Source: Sphingobium sp. SYK-6
GTDB taxonomy: Bacteria; Pseudomonadota; Alphaproteobacteria; Sphingomonadales; Sphingomonadaceae
Direction of reading: 5' to 3'
NCBI RefSeq assembly: GCF_000283515.1
Contig: NC_015976.1
Location: forward strand, 1,116,001 to 1,180,000
Length of the DNA: 64,000 nt
This document shows positions 50,528 to 59,847 of the stretch, piece after piece (the stretch's first letter is position 1; each line of letters begins with the position of its first letter). The notes beneath the pieces are model-generated. The model was not told where the DNA came from, searched no databases, and saw only the letters and a list, made by a program, of their open reading frames with translations. Position numbers and translations under genes: made by a program.

Positions 50528-51573
50528 GAGCCTGTCCTGATAGGCTGAATCGTTTGGGGATTCCCAAGGTGGCTTTGTTGTGATTCAAGCTGCTTGCTGG
50601 GGAGGAGGCCAGCAGCGATGGCACGAGCCTATTCTGACGATTTGCGAGATCGGGTTGCAGCGGCCGTTTTGTCGGGCCGCTCGGTTCGCGAGGTTGCTGG
50701 TGCGTTCGGTGTGAGCGTGGCGAGCGCAGTGAAGTGGTCGCAGCGTCTGCGTGATACGGGCAACGCCGGTTCACGTCCGATGGGAGGCCACAAGCAACGG
50801 GTATTGGCGGGGGAGCAGGAATGGATGCTGCTTCGTCTTGAGGAATGTCCGCATCTGACGGTGCGCGGGCTGGCGGTCGAGCTGGCCGGGCGCGGTCACC
50901 GAGTCAGCCCCAACACGGTGTGGTCGCTGCTGCGCAAGGCTGGCCACAGCTTCAAAAAAAAGCCTGTTCGCCAGCGAGCAGGACCGCCCGCAGGTGGCTC
51001 GGCGGCGGACGCAGTGGAAGAAGTACCAGGGCCGGCTTGACCCTCGCAGGCTGGTCTTCATCGACGAGACCTGGGCCAAGACCAACATGACCCCGTTGCG
51101 GGGCTGGGCAAAACGCGGCGACAAGCTGATCGCCAAGGCGCCGTTCGGCAAATGGAAGACGCTGACCTTTGTGGCGGCGCTTCTTCACGACCGGATCGAT
51201 GCGCCCTGCGTCCTCGACGGCCCGATCAACGGCCAGCTCTTCCTCGCCTATGTCGAGCAGTTCCTCGTGCCCACCCTCGTGCCCGGCGACATCGTCATCA
51301 TGGATAACCTCGGCAGTCACAAGGGTCAGGCCGTGCGCAAGGCAATCCGTGCGGCAGGGGCCAAGCTCCTGTTCCTGCCGCCCTACAGCCCTGACCTCAA
51401 TCCAATCGAACAGGTCTTCGCCAAGCTCAAGCTGCTACTGCGAAAAGCCGCCGAGCGCACCGTCGAAGCCACATGGCAGCGGATAGGCAAACTGCTCGAT
51501 GCCTTCCCACCCCATGAGTGCGCCAACTACCTCAGGAATAGTGGCTATGCTTCAATCTAAACAGGACAGACTC
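50528..51573 (+). mobile_element. IS630-family insertion sequence
   Basis: About 1,046 bp with imperfect terminal inverted repeats GAGCCTGTCCTGATAGGCTG and (right end, reversed) GAGTCTGTCCTGTTTAGATT. TA dinucleotides at both sides (50526-50527 and 51574-51575) fit the TA target duplication of the family. One transposase, split by a frame change, fills the element. Confidence 0.9.
50618..51560 (+). CDS. IS630-family transposase, two frames across an A-run
   Basis: The first frame (from ATG 50618) encodes the helix-turn-helix part (YSDDLRDRVAAAVLSGRSVR; AFGVSVASAVKWSQRL). At a run of eight A (50954-50961) the homology moves to the frame that continues KSLFASEQDRPQVARRR. It includes the DDE catalytic domain: first Asp in VFIDETWAKTNM, second in VIMDNLGSHKG and Glu in DLNPIEQVFAKLK. 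One fewer A would fuse the frames into about 313 residues. The element may rely on slippage at the A-run or may be an inactive mutant. Confidence 0.85.
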
Positions 51574-52226
51574 TAGAGTGCCCGGTTGTGTTCGATCTTC
51601 ACACGGCGGCTTGATTTGCCGGGGATGACGGCCTCGATTTTCCGCTCGGCGAGGTCGGCACGGATAGCATCAGCATCGTAACCCTTGTCGGCAAGCAGGA
51701 CGTCGGGCGTTCGCTCACGCAGACCTATAAGCGCGCCATACGCCTTGCAGTCTGCGGCTCCTCCGACCGTCAGTTGAAAGGCAAGCGGTGGTCCGAGAGC
51801 GTCAGCCAGGCAGTGAAGCTTACTGGTGAACCCGCCCCGGAAGCGGCCAAGAGCGCCTCGATGAGTCCCCCTTTTCCGCCCGCTGCCGAGACGTGGGCGC
51901 GGATGGTGGTGCTATCGATGCTGTAGTGGCCACTGTCCAATGATCTCGGCCAGTGTCACGGCGACGGTCTCCCAGACACCGGCTTCACTCCATCGTCGGA
52001 AGCGCCGATAAATAGTGTTCCAGCTACCATATTTGGGCGACACGTCTCGCCATGGAGCGCCACACCGGAGCCGCCAGAGGATGCCGTTGATGATCGAACG
52101 GTTCTGCTCGGGTGGCCTGCCTCGCCTACGGTTCTCCGGCTCGATCGGCAGCAAGTCCTTCAGAACGCGCCACTTCGCGTCGGTCAAATCGCCCTGGCTC
52201 AAGCCCGCCTCCAGCCCGTGCGGCAA
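51574..52226 (-). pseudogene. IS5-family transposase, two frames, C-terminus missing
   Basis: The first frame (52226 down to 51912) has LSQGDLTDAKWRVLKDLLP, the GRPPEQNRSIINGILWRLR block and RCGAPWRDVSPKYGSWNTIY. The second frame continues with GALGRFRGGFTSKLHCLADA, LLADKGYDADAIRADL and RRVKIEHNRAL, then meets the IS630 end. The usual end with the catalytic glutamate (RNRIERMF-type) is absent, so it is inactive. A two-frame layout with slippage is normal for the IS427 group. Confidence 0.75.
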
Positions 52227-52250
52227 TCATTTGTCGAAAGCCCGGTTCCG
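51574..52250 (-). mobile_element. IS5-family (IS427-like) element, truncated by IS630
   Basis: The minus strand carries an IS5-type transposase whose 3' part is cut exactly where the IS630 right end begins. The 5' terminal region lies near 52230-52250; its inverted repeat could not be checked because the other end is gone. The left flank of IS630 does not continue this element, so the missing part was deleted or moved. Confidence 0.75.
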
Positions 52251-52265
52251 TGCAAGCATGGTTAC

Positions 52266-52598
52266 ATGGAAGTGCTGACAATCCTCGTTATGATCGTCGC
52301 GGTGCTCTCGGCAGCCATAACAAACGCGATCGTGCAAAGGCGCCAGTTCGCTTCCGGGCGTGGATGGGTCCGCAGCACAGTCGTTTCCGGCTTTATGGAC
52401 TTCGTTGCAGCTATTGGCATCATCGCCACCTACTTCATCATAGGCCACCTGATCTGGAAGTTGGCGCAGCAGCCACTTTGTCCACGCGCCCTAACTTTCA
52501 AAATGGACCACTTTCCGGGGCAGGCCAACATTAAAGCGGCCGAAAAGTTAGCCAACAAGTTAACCCGATCTGATCGCTGTCCTGCAGTACGTTCCTAA
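52266..52598 (+). CDS. Small hypothetical membrane protein
   Basis: A 110-residue protein with an N-terminal hydrophobic helix (VLTILVMIVAVLSAAITNAI) and a second at about 40-65 (VVSGFMDFVAAIGIIATYFII), followed by a basic soluble tail. No family is recognised and no good ribosome-binding site precedes the ATG. It lies between the IS5 remnant and tRNA-Lys, with lower GC than the surroundings; it may be accessory DNA. Confidence 0.45.
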   Translation: MEVLTILVMIVAVLSAAITNAIVQRRQFASGRGWVRSTVVSGFMDFVAAIGIIATYFIIGHLIWKLAQQPLCPRALTFKMDHFPGQANIKAAEKLANKLTRSDRCPAVRS

Positions 52599-52610
52599 CA
52601 TATTGAATAA

Positions 52611-52686
52611 TGGTGAGCCCTGCTGGATTCGAACCAGCGACCTACTGATTAAAAGTCAGTTGCTCTACCGACTGAGCTAAGGGCCC
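52611..52686 (-). tRNA. tRNA-Lys (anticodon TTT)
   Basis: A complete cloverleaf on the minus strand: acceptor GGGCCCT with AGGGCTC (one G-U), D arm GCTC-AGTCGGTA-GAGC with the conserved GG, anticodon arm ACTGA-CTTTTAA-TCAGT, T arm CTGG-TTCGAAT-CCAG within GCTGG/CCAGC, and encoded CCA. Unlike the tRNA-like elements near rsr, all tertiary-contact positions are normal. A tRNA gene here could serve as an integration site for the IS-rich DNA to its left. Confidence 0.97.
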
Positions 52687-52699
52687 TCCGTGCGGGGCC

Positions 52700-53245
52700 C
52701 TAAAGAGCCCGGCCCTTGCGGTCAACCGGCTTGGGGCGTGAAAGGCGCGCCGCCAGCTGGGCGATGCTGCGACCGGAGCGGGGATCACGCCAATGGGGGG
52801 CTATGGCGCGCAGGGGGCGCAGCACGAAATCGCGCTGCGCGAGCGCGGCGTGAGGGATGGTCAGGCGCTTGTGCCGCACCGCACCGCCCGACCAGAGCAG
52901 CAGGTCGAGGTCCAGCGTGCGCGCGCCCCAGCGGCGCTGGCGGCGGCGGTGGAATCGGCGCTCGATTGCCTGGAGCATGTCCAGCATGGCAAGCGGTTCC
53001 AGCGGCGCCGCAACCAGCGCGGCGGCATTGGCATAAGTGCGGGCGGAGGGGCCGATCGGCCGGCTGGCGATCACGGGGGAACGGGCCACAAGGCGGAGCG
53101 GAGCGACATCCAGGGCCTCGAACGCGGCCTTCACGATTGCGGGAGGGCCAAGCCGTGCGCGCAGCGGCCGGTTCGAGCCGATGCCGATGGCATAGACATG
53201 CCCGCGCACGGGCTCCGTCCGTCTCCGAATGCTTGCCTTGATCAT
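52700..53245 (-). CDS. folK: 2-amino-4-hydroxy-6-hydroxymethyldihydropteridine pyrophosphokinase
   Basis: A 181-residue HPPK, which transfers pyrophosphate from ATP to the pterin alcohol in folate synthesis. The signatures are YAIGIGSNRPLR at the start, YANAAALVAAP, LLDMLQ-type helix and the RRWGARTLDLDLLLW motif with the two metal-binding aspartates, then IPHAALAQRDFVLRPL. Start ATG or an earlier codon at 53245; the first residues are basic and uncertain. Divergent from the uracil-DNA glycosylase gene with 23 bases between. Confidence 0.93.
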   Translation of the reverse strand: MIKASIRRRTEPVRGHVYAIGIGSNRPLRARLGPPAIVKAAFEALDVAPLRLVARSPVIASRPIGPSARTYANAAALVAAPLEPLAMLDMLQAIERRFHRRRQRRWGARTLDLDLLLWSGGAVRHKRLTIPHAALAQRDFVLRPLRAIAPHWRDPRSGRSIAQLAARLSRPKPVDRKGRAL

Positions 53246-53268
53246 GTTGCGCGGCCTATCGCGGCCGC

Positions 53269-53949
53269 ATGTCGCTGACCAGCCCCGTCGTCAGTCCGGT
53301 GCCGCATGCCGAGCCCGGGCGCGATTGCCCGCTCTGCCCGCGCCTTGTCGCGCTCCGCCAGGTCTGCCGCGCCGAGCATCCGGACTGGTGGAACGGACCG
53401 GTGAGCGGCTATGGCGACCCGGCTGCCCGTATCGTCCTCATCGGGCTGGCGCCGGGGATGCGCGGCGCCAACCGGACCGGCCGGCCGTTCACGGGCGATT
53501 ATGCCGGCGACCTGCTGTTCGCCACGCTGGACAAGTTCGGCCTTTCCCGCGGGGAATATGCGGCGCGGATCGATGATGGCGTGGAACTGGTCGACTGCGC
53601 GATCCTCACCAGCGTCAAGTGCCTGCCGCCCCAGAACAAGCCTGTTCCGGACGAGATCCGCACCTGCCGCCAGTTCCTGCAGGCCGGCGTCGAGGGATTG
53701 CCGCGCGCGAGGATATTCATCGCGCTGGGCCAGATTGCGCATCAATCCGCTCTCAAGGTGCTGGGCGGCCGGCCGGGGCAGGCACGCTTTGGCCATCTTG
53801 CGGAACACGCCATGGCGGGCGGACGGATCCTGCTCGATAGCTACCATTGCTCGCGTTACAACACGAACACCGGCCGGCTCACCACCGCGATGTTCGAGGC
53901 CGTTTTCGCGCGTGCCTGCACATTGCGGGATGAACTCGGACCGGCCTGA
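53269..53949 (+). CDS. Uracil-DNA glycosylase, family 5 (UdgB)
   Basis: A 226-residue glycosylase that removes uracil (and often hypoxanthine) from DNA. It has the iron-sulfur cysteines (CPLCPRL near residue 20, with CLPPQNKP and further cysteines later), the family 5 motif LIGLAPGMRGANRTGRPFTG, lacking the catalytic polar residue of family 4, and the HCSRYNTNTGRLT end motif. It could be translated from 53269 (GTG/ATG region); the ribosome-binding site is weak. Confidence 0.92.
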   Translation: MSLTSPVVSPVPHAEPGRDCPLCPRLVALRQVCRAEHPDWWNGPVSGYGDPAARIVLIGLAPGMRGANRTGRPFTGDYAGDLLFATLDKFGLSRGEYAARIDDGVELVDCAILTSVKCLPPQNKPVPDEIRTCRQFLQAGVEGLPRARIFIALGQIAHQSALKVLGGRPGQARFGHLAEHAMAGGRILLDSYHCSRYNTNTGRLTTAMFEAVFARACTLRDELGPA

Positions 53950-53961
53950 TGCCGGCTGAGC

Positions 53962-55809
53962 TCAGGCGCCGATATGCAGCATCTGCTCGGCGGAGCGCAG
54001 CAATTCGCCGGCGACGAACGGCTTGAGCACGATCCTTTCCTGCGAAAGCGCCTCGGGCAGATGGCTCGCGCCATAGCCGCTGACCATGAGGAACGGGATA
54101 TTCCTGCCTCGCAGAGCTTCCGCGATGTCCTCCACCGTTTCCCCTTGCAGGTTCCCGTCGAGCAGCACGAGGTCGAGCGGGAGATGCTGGGCGCTCTCCA
54201 GCGCGTCCGCCTTGTTGGTCACCGGGCCGATCACGCTCGCGCCCGCCTCACTGAGCACCGAGACAATGTCGAGTGCGACGAGGGGCTCGTCTTCCACCAC
54301 CAGCACGGACTTGCCATGCATGGAGCCGCTCGCACGGGACGCGGCCTTCGCGGTGCTGGCGGGGGGCGGCGCTGCCACAGGCGCAGCGGCCGACGCTTCT
54401 TTCGACGCGGTGGTGGTGGAACGGCTTTCGCCTTCCTGCATGGGGCATGGCAAGGTGAGCGACCATCGCAGCCCTGCCGGGTCGTAGGTCGCCTTTGCCG
54501 TGCCGCCTTCGCTGCGCAGGCTGCGTTCAATGAGCGCGCTGCCAAAGCCGGTCCGGCGGGGCGGTGCGACGGGCGGACCACCGCTCTCCTTCCATTCGAA
54601 GAACAGCTTCCCCTCCGCCAGCGACCAGTCGAGGTCGACCCGGCCGGTCGGGGTGGAGAGGGCGCCGTATTTGACTGCATTGGTCGCCAGCTCGTGGATG
54701 ACCATGGCCAGATGGAGGGCGGGTTCCGGCGCGAGCTGCACGTCGGGGCCCTCGGCGGACAGCCGGTCCGGTGCGATCACGCCCATGTCCAGCTGGCCCT
54801 GCACCAGATCGCGCAGGCTCGCGCTTTTCCAGGTCGCCTCGCTGAGCAGCGAGTGCGCCTTGCTCAGCGCATGGATCCGGCCGATGAAGGTCGGGGCAAA
54901 TTCCGAAGGGCCACTGGAATGGCGCAGCGTCTGGGATGCGATCGCCTGAACCGATGCGAGCGTGTTCTTGACGCGATGGTTCAGTTCCCCGACGAGCAGC
55001 CGCCGGGTATTTTCCGCGCGCTTGCGCTCGGTCACATCGACGATCTGGATGTTGATCGAGAGGAGCTGGTCGTTCTGGTCGCACAGGGCGGAGCAATAAC
55101 ATTCCGTCTCCAGCGTCGCGCCGTTGCGGCGTGACAGGGCGAGTTCCAGCATGTCGCGCCGCTTGCCGCCTTCGCGCATGTCGTCGATGAGCGCCTGCAG
55201 GGAAGCAAGCGCCGCATCATCGAGCCACTCGCCCGCGCTGACGGCGCGCTCCAGCATTTCCTCCTCGCGCCAGCCGAACAGGCGCTCGGCCCCCATCGAC
55301 CAGGCGGTGATCTGTTGGCGGGCATCGATCTCCACGATGGCGAGCGGCGAATTGTCCCGATGTGCCTGGAGGCGGCCGAGCGCGGACGCCAGTTCATCGC
55401 GCTGGCTGGCGAGTTCCAGCCGCTGGCGGTGCAACTCCACGAAGATGTCGACCTTGCTGCGGAGCACCATGGAGTCGAGGGGCTTGAGCAGATAGTCTAC
55501 CGCGCCCGCTTCATAGCCCCGGAAGTAACGGGTATCGTCGGTCGCGACGGCGGTCAGGAAGATGATCGGTATCCGGCGCGTGCGCTCCGTTCCCCGCATC
55601 AGCTCCGCCAGCTCGAAGCCATCCATGCCCGGCATCTGCACATCGAGAAGTGCCAGGGCGAATTCATCGACCAGCAGTCGCTCAAGCGCTTCGCGGCCCG
55701 AGCGGGCCCGCACCACGGCCAGGTCCTCGCGCGCGAGAAGGGCCTCCAGCGCGTCGAGATTCTCCTGGACGTCGTCGACGACCAGTATGCGGACAGGGCT
55801 AGGCAGCAT
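53962..55809 (-). CDS. HWE-type histidine kinase with receivers at both ends
   Basis: A 615-residue soluble protein: receiver 1 (about 6-120: RILVVDDVQEN, LALLDVQMPGMDG, LLKPLDS), a PAS domain (SPLAIVEIDARQQITAWSM), an HWE-type kinase with the histidine in ELNHRVKNTLASVQAIASQ and the FEWKESGGPPV box that gives the group its name, and receiver 2 (about 490-610: LVVEDEPLVALD, LVLLDGNLQG, VLKPFVAG). The ATG at 55809 overlaps the cheR stop. Such kinases often phosphorylate regulators of the general stress response (inference). Last gene of the operon. Confidence 0.9.
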   Translation of the reverse strand: MLPSPVRILVVDDVQENLDALEALLAREDLAVVRARSGREALERLLVDEFALALLDVQMPGMDGFELAELMRGTERTRRIPIIFLTAVATDDTRYFRGYEAGAVDYLLKPLDSMVLRSKVDIFVELHRQRLELASQRDELASALGRLQAHRDNSPLAIVEIDARQQITAWSMGAERLFGWREEEMLERAVSAGEWLDDAALASLQALIDDMREGGKRRDMLELALSRRNGATLETECYCSALCDQNDQLLSINIQIVDVTERKRAENTRRLLVGELNHRVKNTLASVQAIASQTLRHSSGPSEFAPTFIGRIHALSKAHSLLSEATWKSASLRDLVQGQLDMGVIAPDRLSAEGPDVQLAPEPALHLAMVIHELATNAVKYGALSTPTGRVDLDWSLAEGKLFFEWKESGGPPVAPPRRTGFGSALIERSLRSEGGTAKATYDPAGLRWSLTLPCPMQEGESRSTTTASKEASAAAPVAAPPPASTAKAASRASGSMHGKSVLVVEDEPLVALDIVSVLSEAGASVIGPVTNKADALESAQHLPLDLVLLDGNLQGETVEDIAEALRGRNIPFLMVSGYGASHLPEALSQERIVLKPFVAGELLRSAEQMLHIGA

Positions 55810-56671
55810 GGCTGATCTCCGGCACTGGTACGAGGTTGCGGCGATAGATTTTCTCCCCGGGATCGAAATCGTCGAAGCAGTCCGAGGTACTGGAGAAACG
55901 CAGCGTCTCCTTGGAGCCAAGGCCCAGATAGCCGCCCCGCACCAGCGAGTTGCCGAACAAGCCGATCGCCCGGTCCTGCAGGACGCGGTCGAAATAGATG
56001 AGCACGTTCCGGCTGGAAATGAGATGTGCTTCCGCGAACACCTGATCGGTCACGAGGCTGTGCTCGGCAAACACCGCCCGGGCCCGCAGGGACTTGTCGA
56101 AAACGACCGAGCCATAAGCGGCGGTATAATAATCGGACAGCGAAGTCCGGCCGCCGGAGAGGCGGTGGTTCTCGGTGAACCGAGCGAGGCGGCCCTGGTC
56201 GTAGACGCCCGCCTGGGCATTGCGCAGCGCGCCCGGGCTGATGTCCGTGCAATAGAAGATGGTGCGATCCTCGAGCCCCTCCTCGCGGAACAGGATCGCC
56301 AGCGAATAGAATTCCTCGCCGTTCGCGCAGCCCGCGATCCACACCTTGACCGAGGGGTAGGTGCGAAGATGAGGAATGACTTTCTCTCGCAGCGAACGGA
56401 AATACTCCGGATCCCGGAACATCTCGCTGACCTGGATGGTGAGGAAGCCCATGAGCTCGCCGAATGCGGCGGGGCTGCGCAGAACGAGATGCTGGATCTG
56501 CGAGAAGCTCTCGCACTCCAGCCGGTCCCGCGCGCGCATCAGTCGCCGGTACAACGAACCGGGCGAATAACCCCGAAAATCATAGTGATAATGACGCCAG
56601 ATCGCTTCGATGAGCAGATCGGCCTCAAGGACTTCGTGGGGCTCGAGATCGGGAATCATCGCGGCATCCAT
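55799..56671 (-). CDS. CheR-type protein methyltransferase
   Basis: A 290-residue CheR: N-terminal helical domain (YHYDFRGYSPGSLYRRLMRAR), then the SAM-binding domain with VWIAGCANGEEFYSLAILF, DISPGALRNAQAGVY and the RNVLIYFDRVLQ motif. Classical CheR methylates chemoreceptors. No receptor, CheB or CheA is encoded nearby; it is placed between two kinases, so a methylation-linked signalling role other than chemotaxis is likely. It overlaps the tri-receiver kinase gene by 16 bases and the HWE kinase gene by 11. Confidence 0.9.
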   Translation of the reverse strand: MDAAMIPDLEPHEVLEADLLIEAIWRHYHYDFRGYSPGSLYRRLMRARDRLECESFSQIQHLVLRSPAAFGELMGFLTIQVSEMFRDPEYFRSLREKVIPHLRTYPSVKVWIAGCANGEEFYSLAILFREEGLEDRTIFYCTDISPGALRNAQAGVYDQGRLARFTENHRLSGGRTSLSDYYTAAYGSVVFDKSLRARAVFAEHSLVTDQVFAEAHLISSRNVLIYFDRVLQDRAIGLFGNSLVRGGYLGLGSKETLRFSSTSDCFDDFDPGEKIYRRNLVPVPEISHAA

Positions 56672-59600
56672 ACGCGGACGAGGGACAGGAGCTTGTCGAC
56701 GTCCAGCGGCTTGGAGAGATAATCATTGGCACCGGCCGCAATGCAGTCCTGTTGATCGCGCGGCATCGCTTTCGCGGTGAGTGCGATGATCGGAAGATTG
56801 CGCCACTGGCTCTGGCCGCGGATGTGGCGCGTGGCGGTGAGGCCGTCCATCTCCGGCATCATCACGTCCATCAGGACCAGATCGACCATCGGCGCTTCGC
56901 CACGCAGGGACTGGTCCAGCGCATCAAGCGCTTCCTGCCCGTTGCGCGCGATGCGAATGGTCGCGCCGTGCGGCTCGAACACGCTGGTGAGCGCGTAGAC
57001 GTTGCGGATGTCATCTTCCACGACAAGGATTCTCTTGCCGTCCAGCGCGGCATCCCGGTTGAGCGATCGGAACACCATCTCCTTCTGCTCTTCGGGCAGT
57101 TCCGAGACGACCTGGTGGAGGAACAGGGTCACCTCGTCGAGCAGGCGCTCGGGCGATTTCGCGCCCTTGACGATGATCGACTTGGAGTATCGCCGCAGCC
57201 GCAACTCCTCCTGCGCGGATATGTCACGCCCGGTGTAGACGATCACCGGCGGGAAGCCGATCGTCTCGTCTTCGCTCAGCCGTTCGAGCAGATCGAAGCC
57301 GGAGGTGTCCGGCAGGTTGAGATCGAGCACCATGCAGTCGAATGTCAGCTCGCCGAGCTTCTCGAGACACTCGGCGGCGCTGTGCGCGGCCACCGTCTCG
57401 ACATCCTGTGACCCGAGCAGCAGCCCGATGCTCTCCGCCTGGCGCGCATCGTCCTCGACGACGAGGACGCGGCGCACGCGCTGGGCCATGCGCGTTTCCA
57501 GCGCGGCCAGCATGTCCACGAGCTGCTCGTGCTTCACCGGCTTGAGGAGATAGCCGACTGCCCCGTTGGCGAGGGCAGCCTGCGCATCCTCGCTCACCGA
57601 CACGATATGGACGGGGATGTGCCGCGTGCGCACGTCGCGCTTGATCCGGTCCAGCACGGAAAGCCCAGTGTGATCGGGCAGGTTCATGTCGAGGATGATG
57701 GCGTGCGGCAGATATTGCCGGGCCAGCACCACGCCTTCATCGGCGGTGTCGGCAATGAGGCATTCGAAGCCCTGTTCATGCGCCAGGTCGCACAGCAGCC
57801 CCGCGAAGATCGCGTCGTCCTCGACGATCAGGATGACGCGTGAATTGCCGGTAAGGCTGGCGCGATCATCCTCAAGGGTCGAGTGGCGCGGCGCCGGCTG
57901 GTCGCTGCCCGTGCGAACCCGTGCCGGAAGGGACCGTGCGGTCGCGGTGCTGGCAGGCCGGGATTCAAGCGCGGAGGGTTCCAGGACGAGCGGCAGGACC
58001 AAGGTGAAGATGCTGCCTTCGCCCGGCGCGCTTTCCACCCTGACGTCACCGCCCAGCAGAGCGGCCAGCTCCCGCGAGATGGAAAGGCCCAGGCCCGTGC
58101 CCCCATATTTGCGGCTGACCGTGCCGTCGGCTTGCCGGAAGGCCTCGAAAATGACGTCCAGCTTCTCCGGGGGAATGCCGATGCCGGTGTCCCGAACGCT
58201 GAGCGCGATTCGGTTGTCCTCTGCCGCTGCTGCCCGAAGCGTGATTTCGCCTTCCTCGGTGAACTTGATGGCGTTGGAGAGAAAGTTCTTCAGCACCTGT
58301 TCGGCGCGTTGCGGATCCGTCCTGATCTCGCCGGACAGGCCCGGGTCGACGCTGATCCTCAGCTTCAGGCCCTTCGCATCCGCCGCCGCGGAGAATGTGG
58401 CGCCGAGCTTCTCGAAGAGGCTGGAGATCTTCGTGGGCCGTATATCGAGATCGATCTTCCCCGCCTCGATCTTCGAAATGTCCAGGATATCGTTGATGAG
58501 GTTGAGGAGGTCGTTGCCGGAGGTTTCGATTGTGCTGGCATGCTTGACCTGCTCGGGGCTCAGATTGCCCTTGCGGTTCTCGGCCAGCAGCCGTGCCATG
58601 ATGAGCAGCGAGTTGAGCGGCGTCCGCAGCTCATGGGACATGTTCGCGAGGAATTCGGACTTGTAACGGCTCGCCCGTTCCAGCTCCGCCGTCTGCTGTT
58701 CGAGTGATTTCTGGGCGCGTTCCAGCTCGTCGCGCTGCGCTTCGAGTTCCTGCGCCTGATTTTCGAGCGACGCGTTGCTTTCCTCCAGCTCGGCCTGCTG
58801 TGTTTCCAGCCGTGCCTGCGATTCCAGCAGGCGCTGGCTCTGTGCCTCCAGCTCCTCGTTGTTGGCCTGCAATTCCTCACCCTGCGCCTGCAGTTCCTCG
58901 GCCTGCTGCTGCGTTTCCTCAAGCAGGACCTGCAGGCGGCTGCGATAGGTGGCCGAGCGTATGGCGACGCCCAGCTGGCCCGCTACGCGGGTCATGAACG
59001 CTTCGGCCCGGGAGGCTTCCTCCCCGGCAAAGCCCATCTCGATCACGCCGATCACGTCGTCATCGGCGCGTGCGCCGGCGATCAGCAGCTGTCGCGGCGC
59101 TGCCTGGCCGAAGCTCGATCCGAAATAGAGGTAGTTCTCGGGGACGTCGGTCAGGAGGAAATTGCGCCTGTCCTGCACGGCTTGGCCGAGCAGGCCATCG
59201 CCGGGCTTGATCTCGAGGGGGATCCGGGCGGTGTCGGGAACCCCGTAGACGGCGCGCCGCACGAAGCCCCCTTCATCGCGAATGAAGACCGCGGCTGCCT
59301 GTGCGTCCAGATACTCGGCGAGGAAACGCAGCATGCGCTCGGCCTGTTGCTCGACCGACAGGTCACCGGAAATCGCATTGGCGAGGCCGACCTGACCGAC
59401 CTGCATCCAGTCCTGCCGCTCCAGTTCCAGCTTGTTGCGGATGAACATGATGCCGATGCCGGAGAGCAGCCAGGTCACTGAAAGCCCGATGGTGCGGTTG
59501 ACGAAGGCGATGGAGGGATCGACCCCGTCGCGCCCGAGGAAGAAGCCGGTCACCACGAGAACGCTGACGATGCTTCCCACGACGACGGGGGCCAGCGGCT

Positions 59601-59772
59601 TGCGCGACAGGAAGGAAAGCACAGTGGGGATGAGATAGAAGGCCCACACCGACGTACCTAGGGGCACCATCAGGTCGACGAGAAACGGAGCGATCAGGAG
59701 AAGAGAAAGAACGCCGTAGAGGATAGCTTCACGATTCTTAAGAGGCACTTGGTCCGCCCTATTGTTACGCAA
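56656..59772 (-). CDS. Hybrid histidine kinase with GAF, long coiled coil and three receivers
   Basis: A 1038-residue protein. Membrane helices cover about 15-115; a GAF domain follows (about 130-280), then a coiled coil (about 285-380, rich in Gln/Glu/Leu). HisKA has the histidine in EFLANMSHELRTPLNSLL, and the ATPase has RDTGIGIPPEKL and GGTGLGLSIS. Three receivers follow: VILIVEDDAIF/ILDMNLPDHTG, RVLVVEDDARQ/LDLNLPDTSG and RILVVEDDIRN/VLMDVMMPEMDG. The start codon is a TTG with AGGA upstream. First gene of the operon. Confidence 0.92.
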   Translation of the reverse strand: MRNNRADQVPLKNREAILYGVLSLLLIAPFLVDLMVPLGTSVWAFYLIPTVLSFLSRKPLAPVVVGSIVSVLVVTGFFLGRDGVDPSIAFVNRTIGLSVTWLLSGIGIMFIRNKLELERQDWMQVGQVGLANAISGDLSVEQQAERMLRFLAEYLDAQAAAVFIRDEGGFVRRAVYGVPDTARIPLEIKPGDGLLGQAVQDRRNFLLTDVPENYLYFGSSFGQAAPRQLLIAGARADDDVIGVIEMGFAGEEASRAEAFMTRVAGQLGVAIRSATYRSRLQVLLEETQQQAEELQAQGEELQANNEELEAQSQRLLESQARLETQQAELEESNASLENQAQELEAQRDELERAQKSLEQQTAELERASRYKSEFLANMSHELRTPLNSLLIMARLLAENRKGNLSPEQVKHASTIETSGNDLLNLINDILDISKIEAGKIDLDIRPTKISSLFEKLGATFSAAADAKGLKLRISVDPGLSGEIRTDPQRAEQVLKNFLSNAIKFTEEGEITLRAAAAEDNRIALSVRDTGIGIPPEKLDVIFEAFRQADGTVSRKYGGTGLGLSISRELAALLGGDVRVESAPGEGSIFTLVLPLVLEPSALESRPASTATARSLPARVRTGSDQPAPRHSTLEDDRASLTGNSRVILIVEDDAIFAGLLCDLAHEQGFECLIADTADEGVVLARQYLPHAIILDMNLPDHTGLSVLDRIKRDVRTRHIPVHIVSVSEDAQAALANGAVGYLLKPVKHEQLVDMLAALETRMAQRVRRVLVVEDDARQAESIGLLLGSQDVETVAAHSAAECLEKLGELTFDCMVLDLNLPDTSGFDLLERLSEDETIGFPPVIVYTGRDISAQEELRLRRYSKSIIVKGAKSPERLLDEVTLFLHQVVSELPEEQKEMVFRSLNRDAALDGKRILVVEDDIRNVYALTSVFEPHGATIRIARNGQEALDALDQSLRGEAPMVDLVLMDVMMPEMDGLTATRHIRGQSQWRNLPIIALTAKAMPRDQQDCIAAGANDYLSKPLDVDKLLSLVRVWMPR

Positions 59773-59847
59773 GGACAGACAGTCCTCACCCCCGGCGCGG
59801 AACGAACGATTCCTCAGATGGTTCCTGAAAATGTTCGAAAGATGCGG

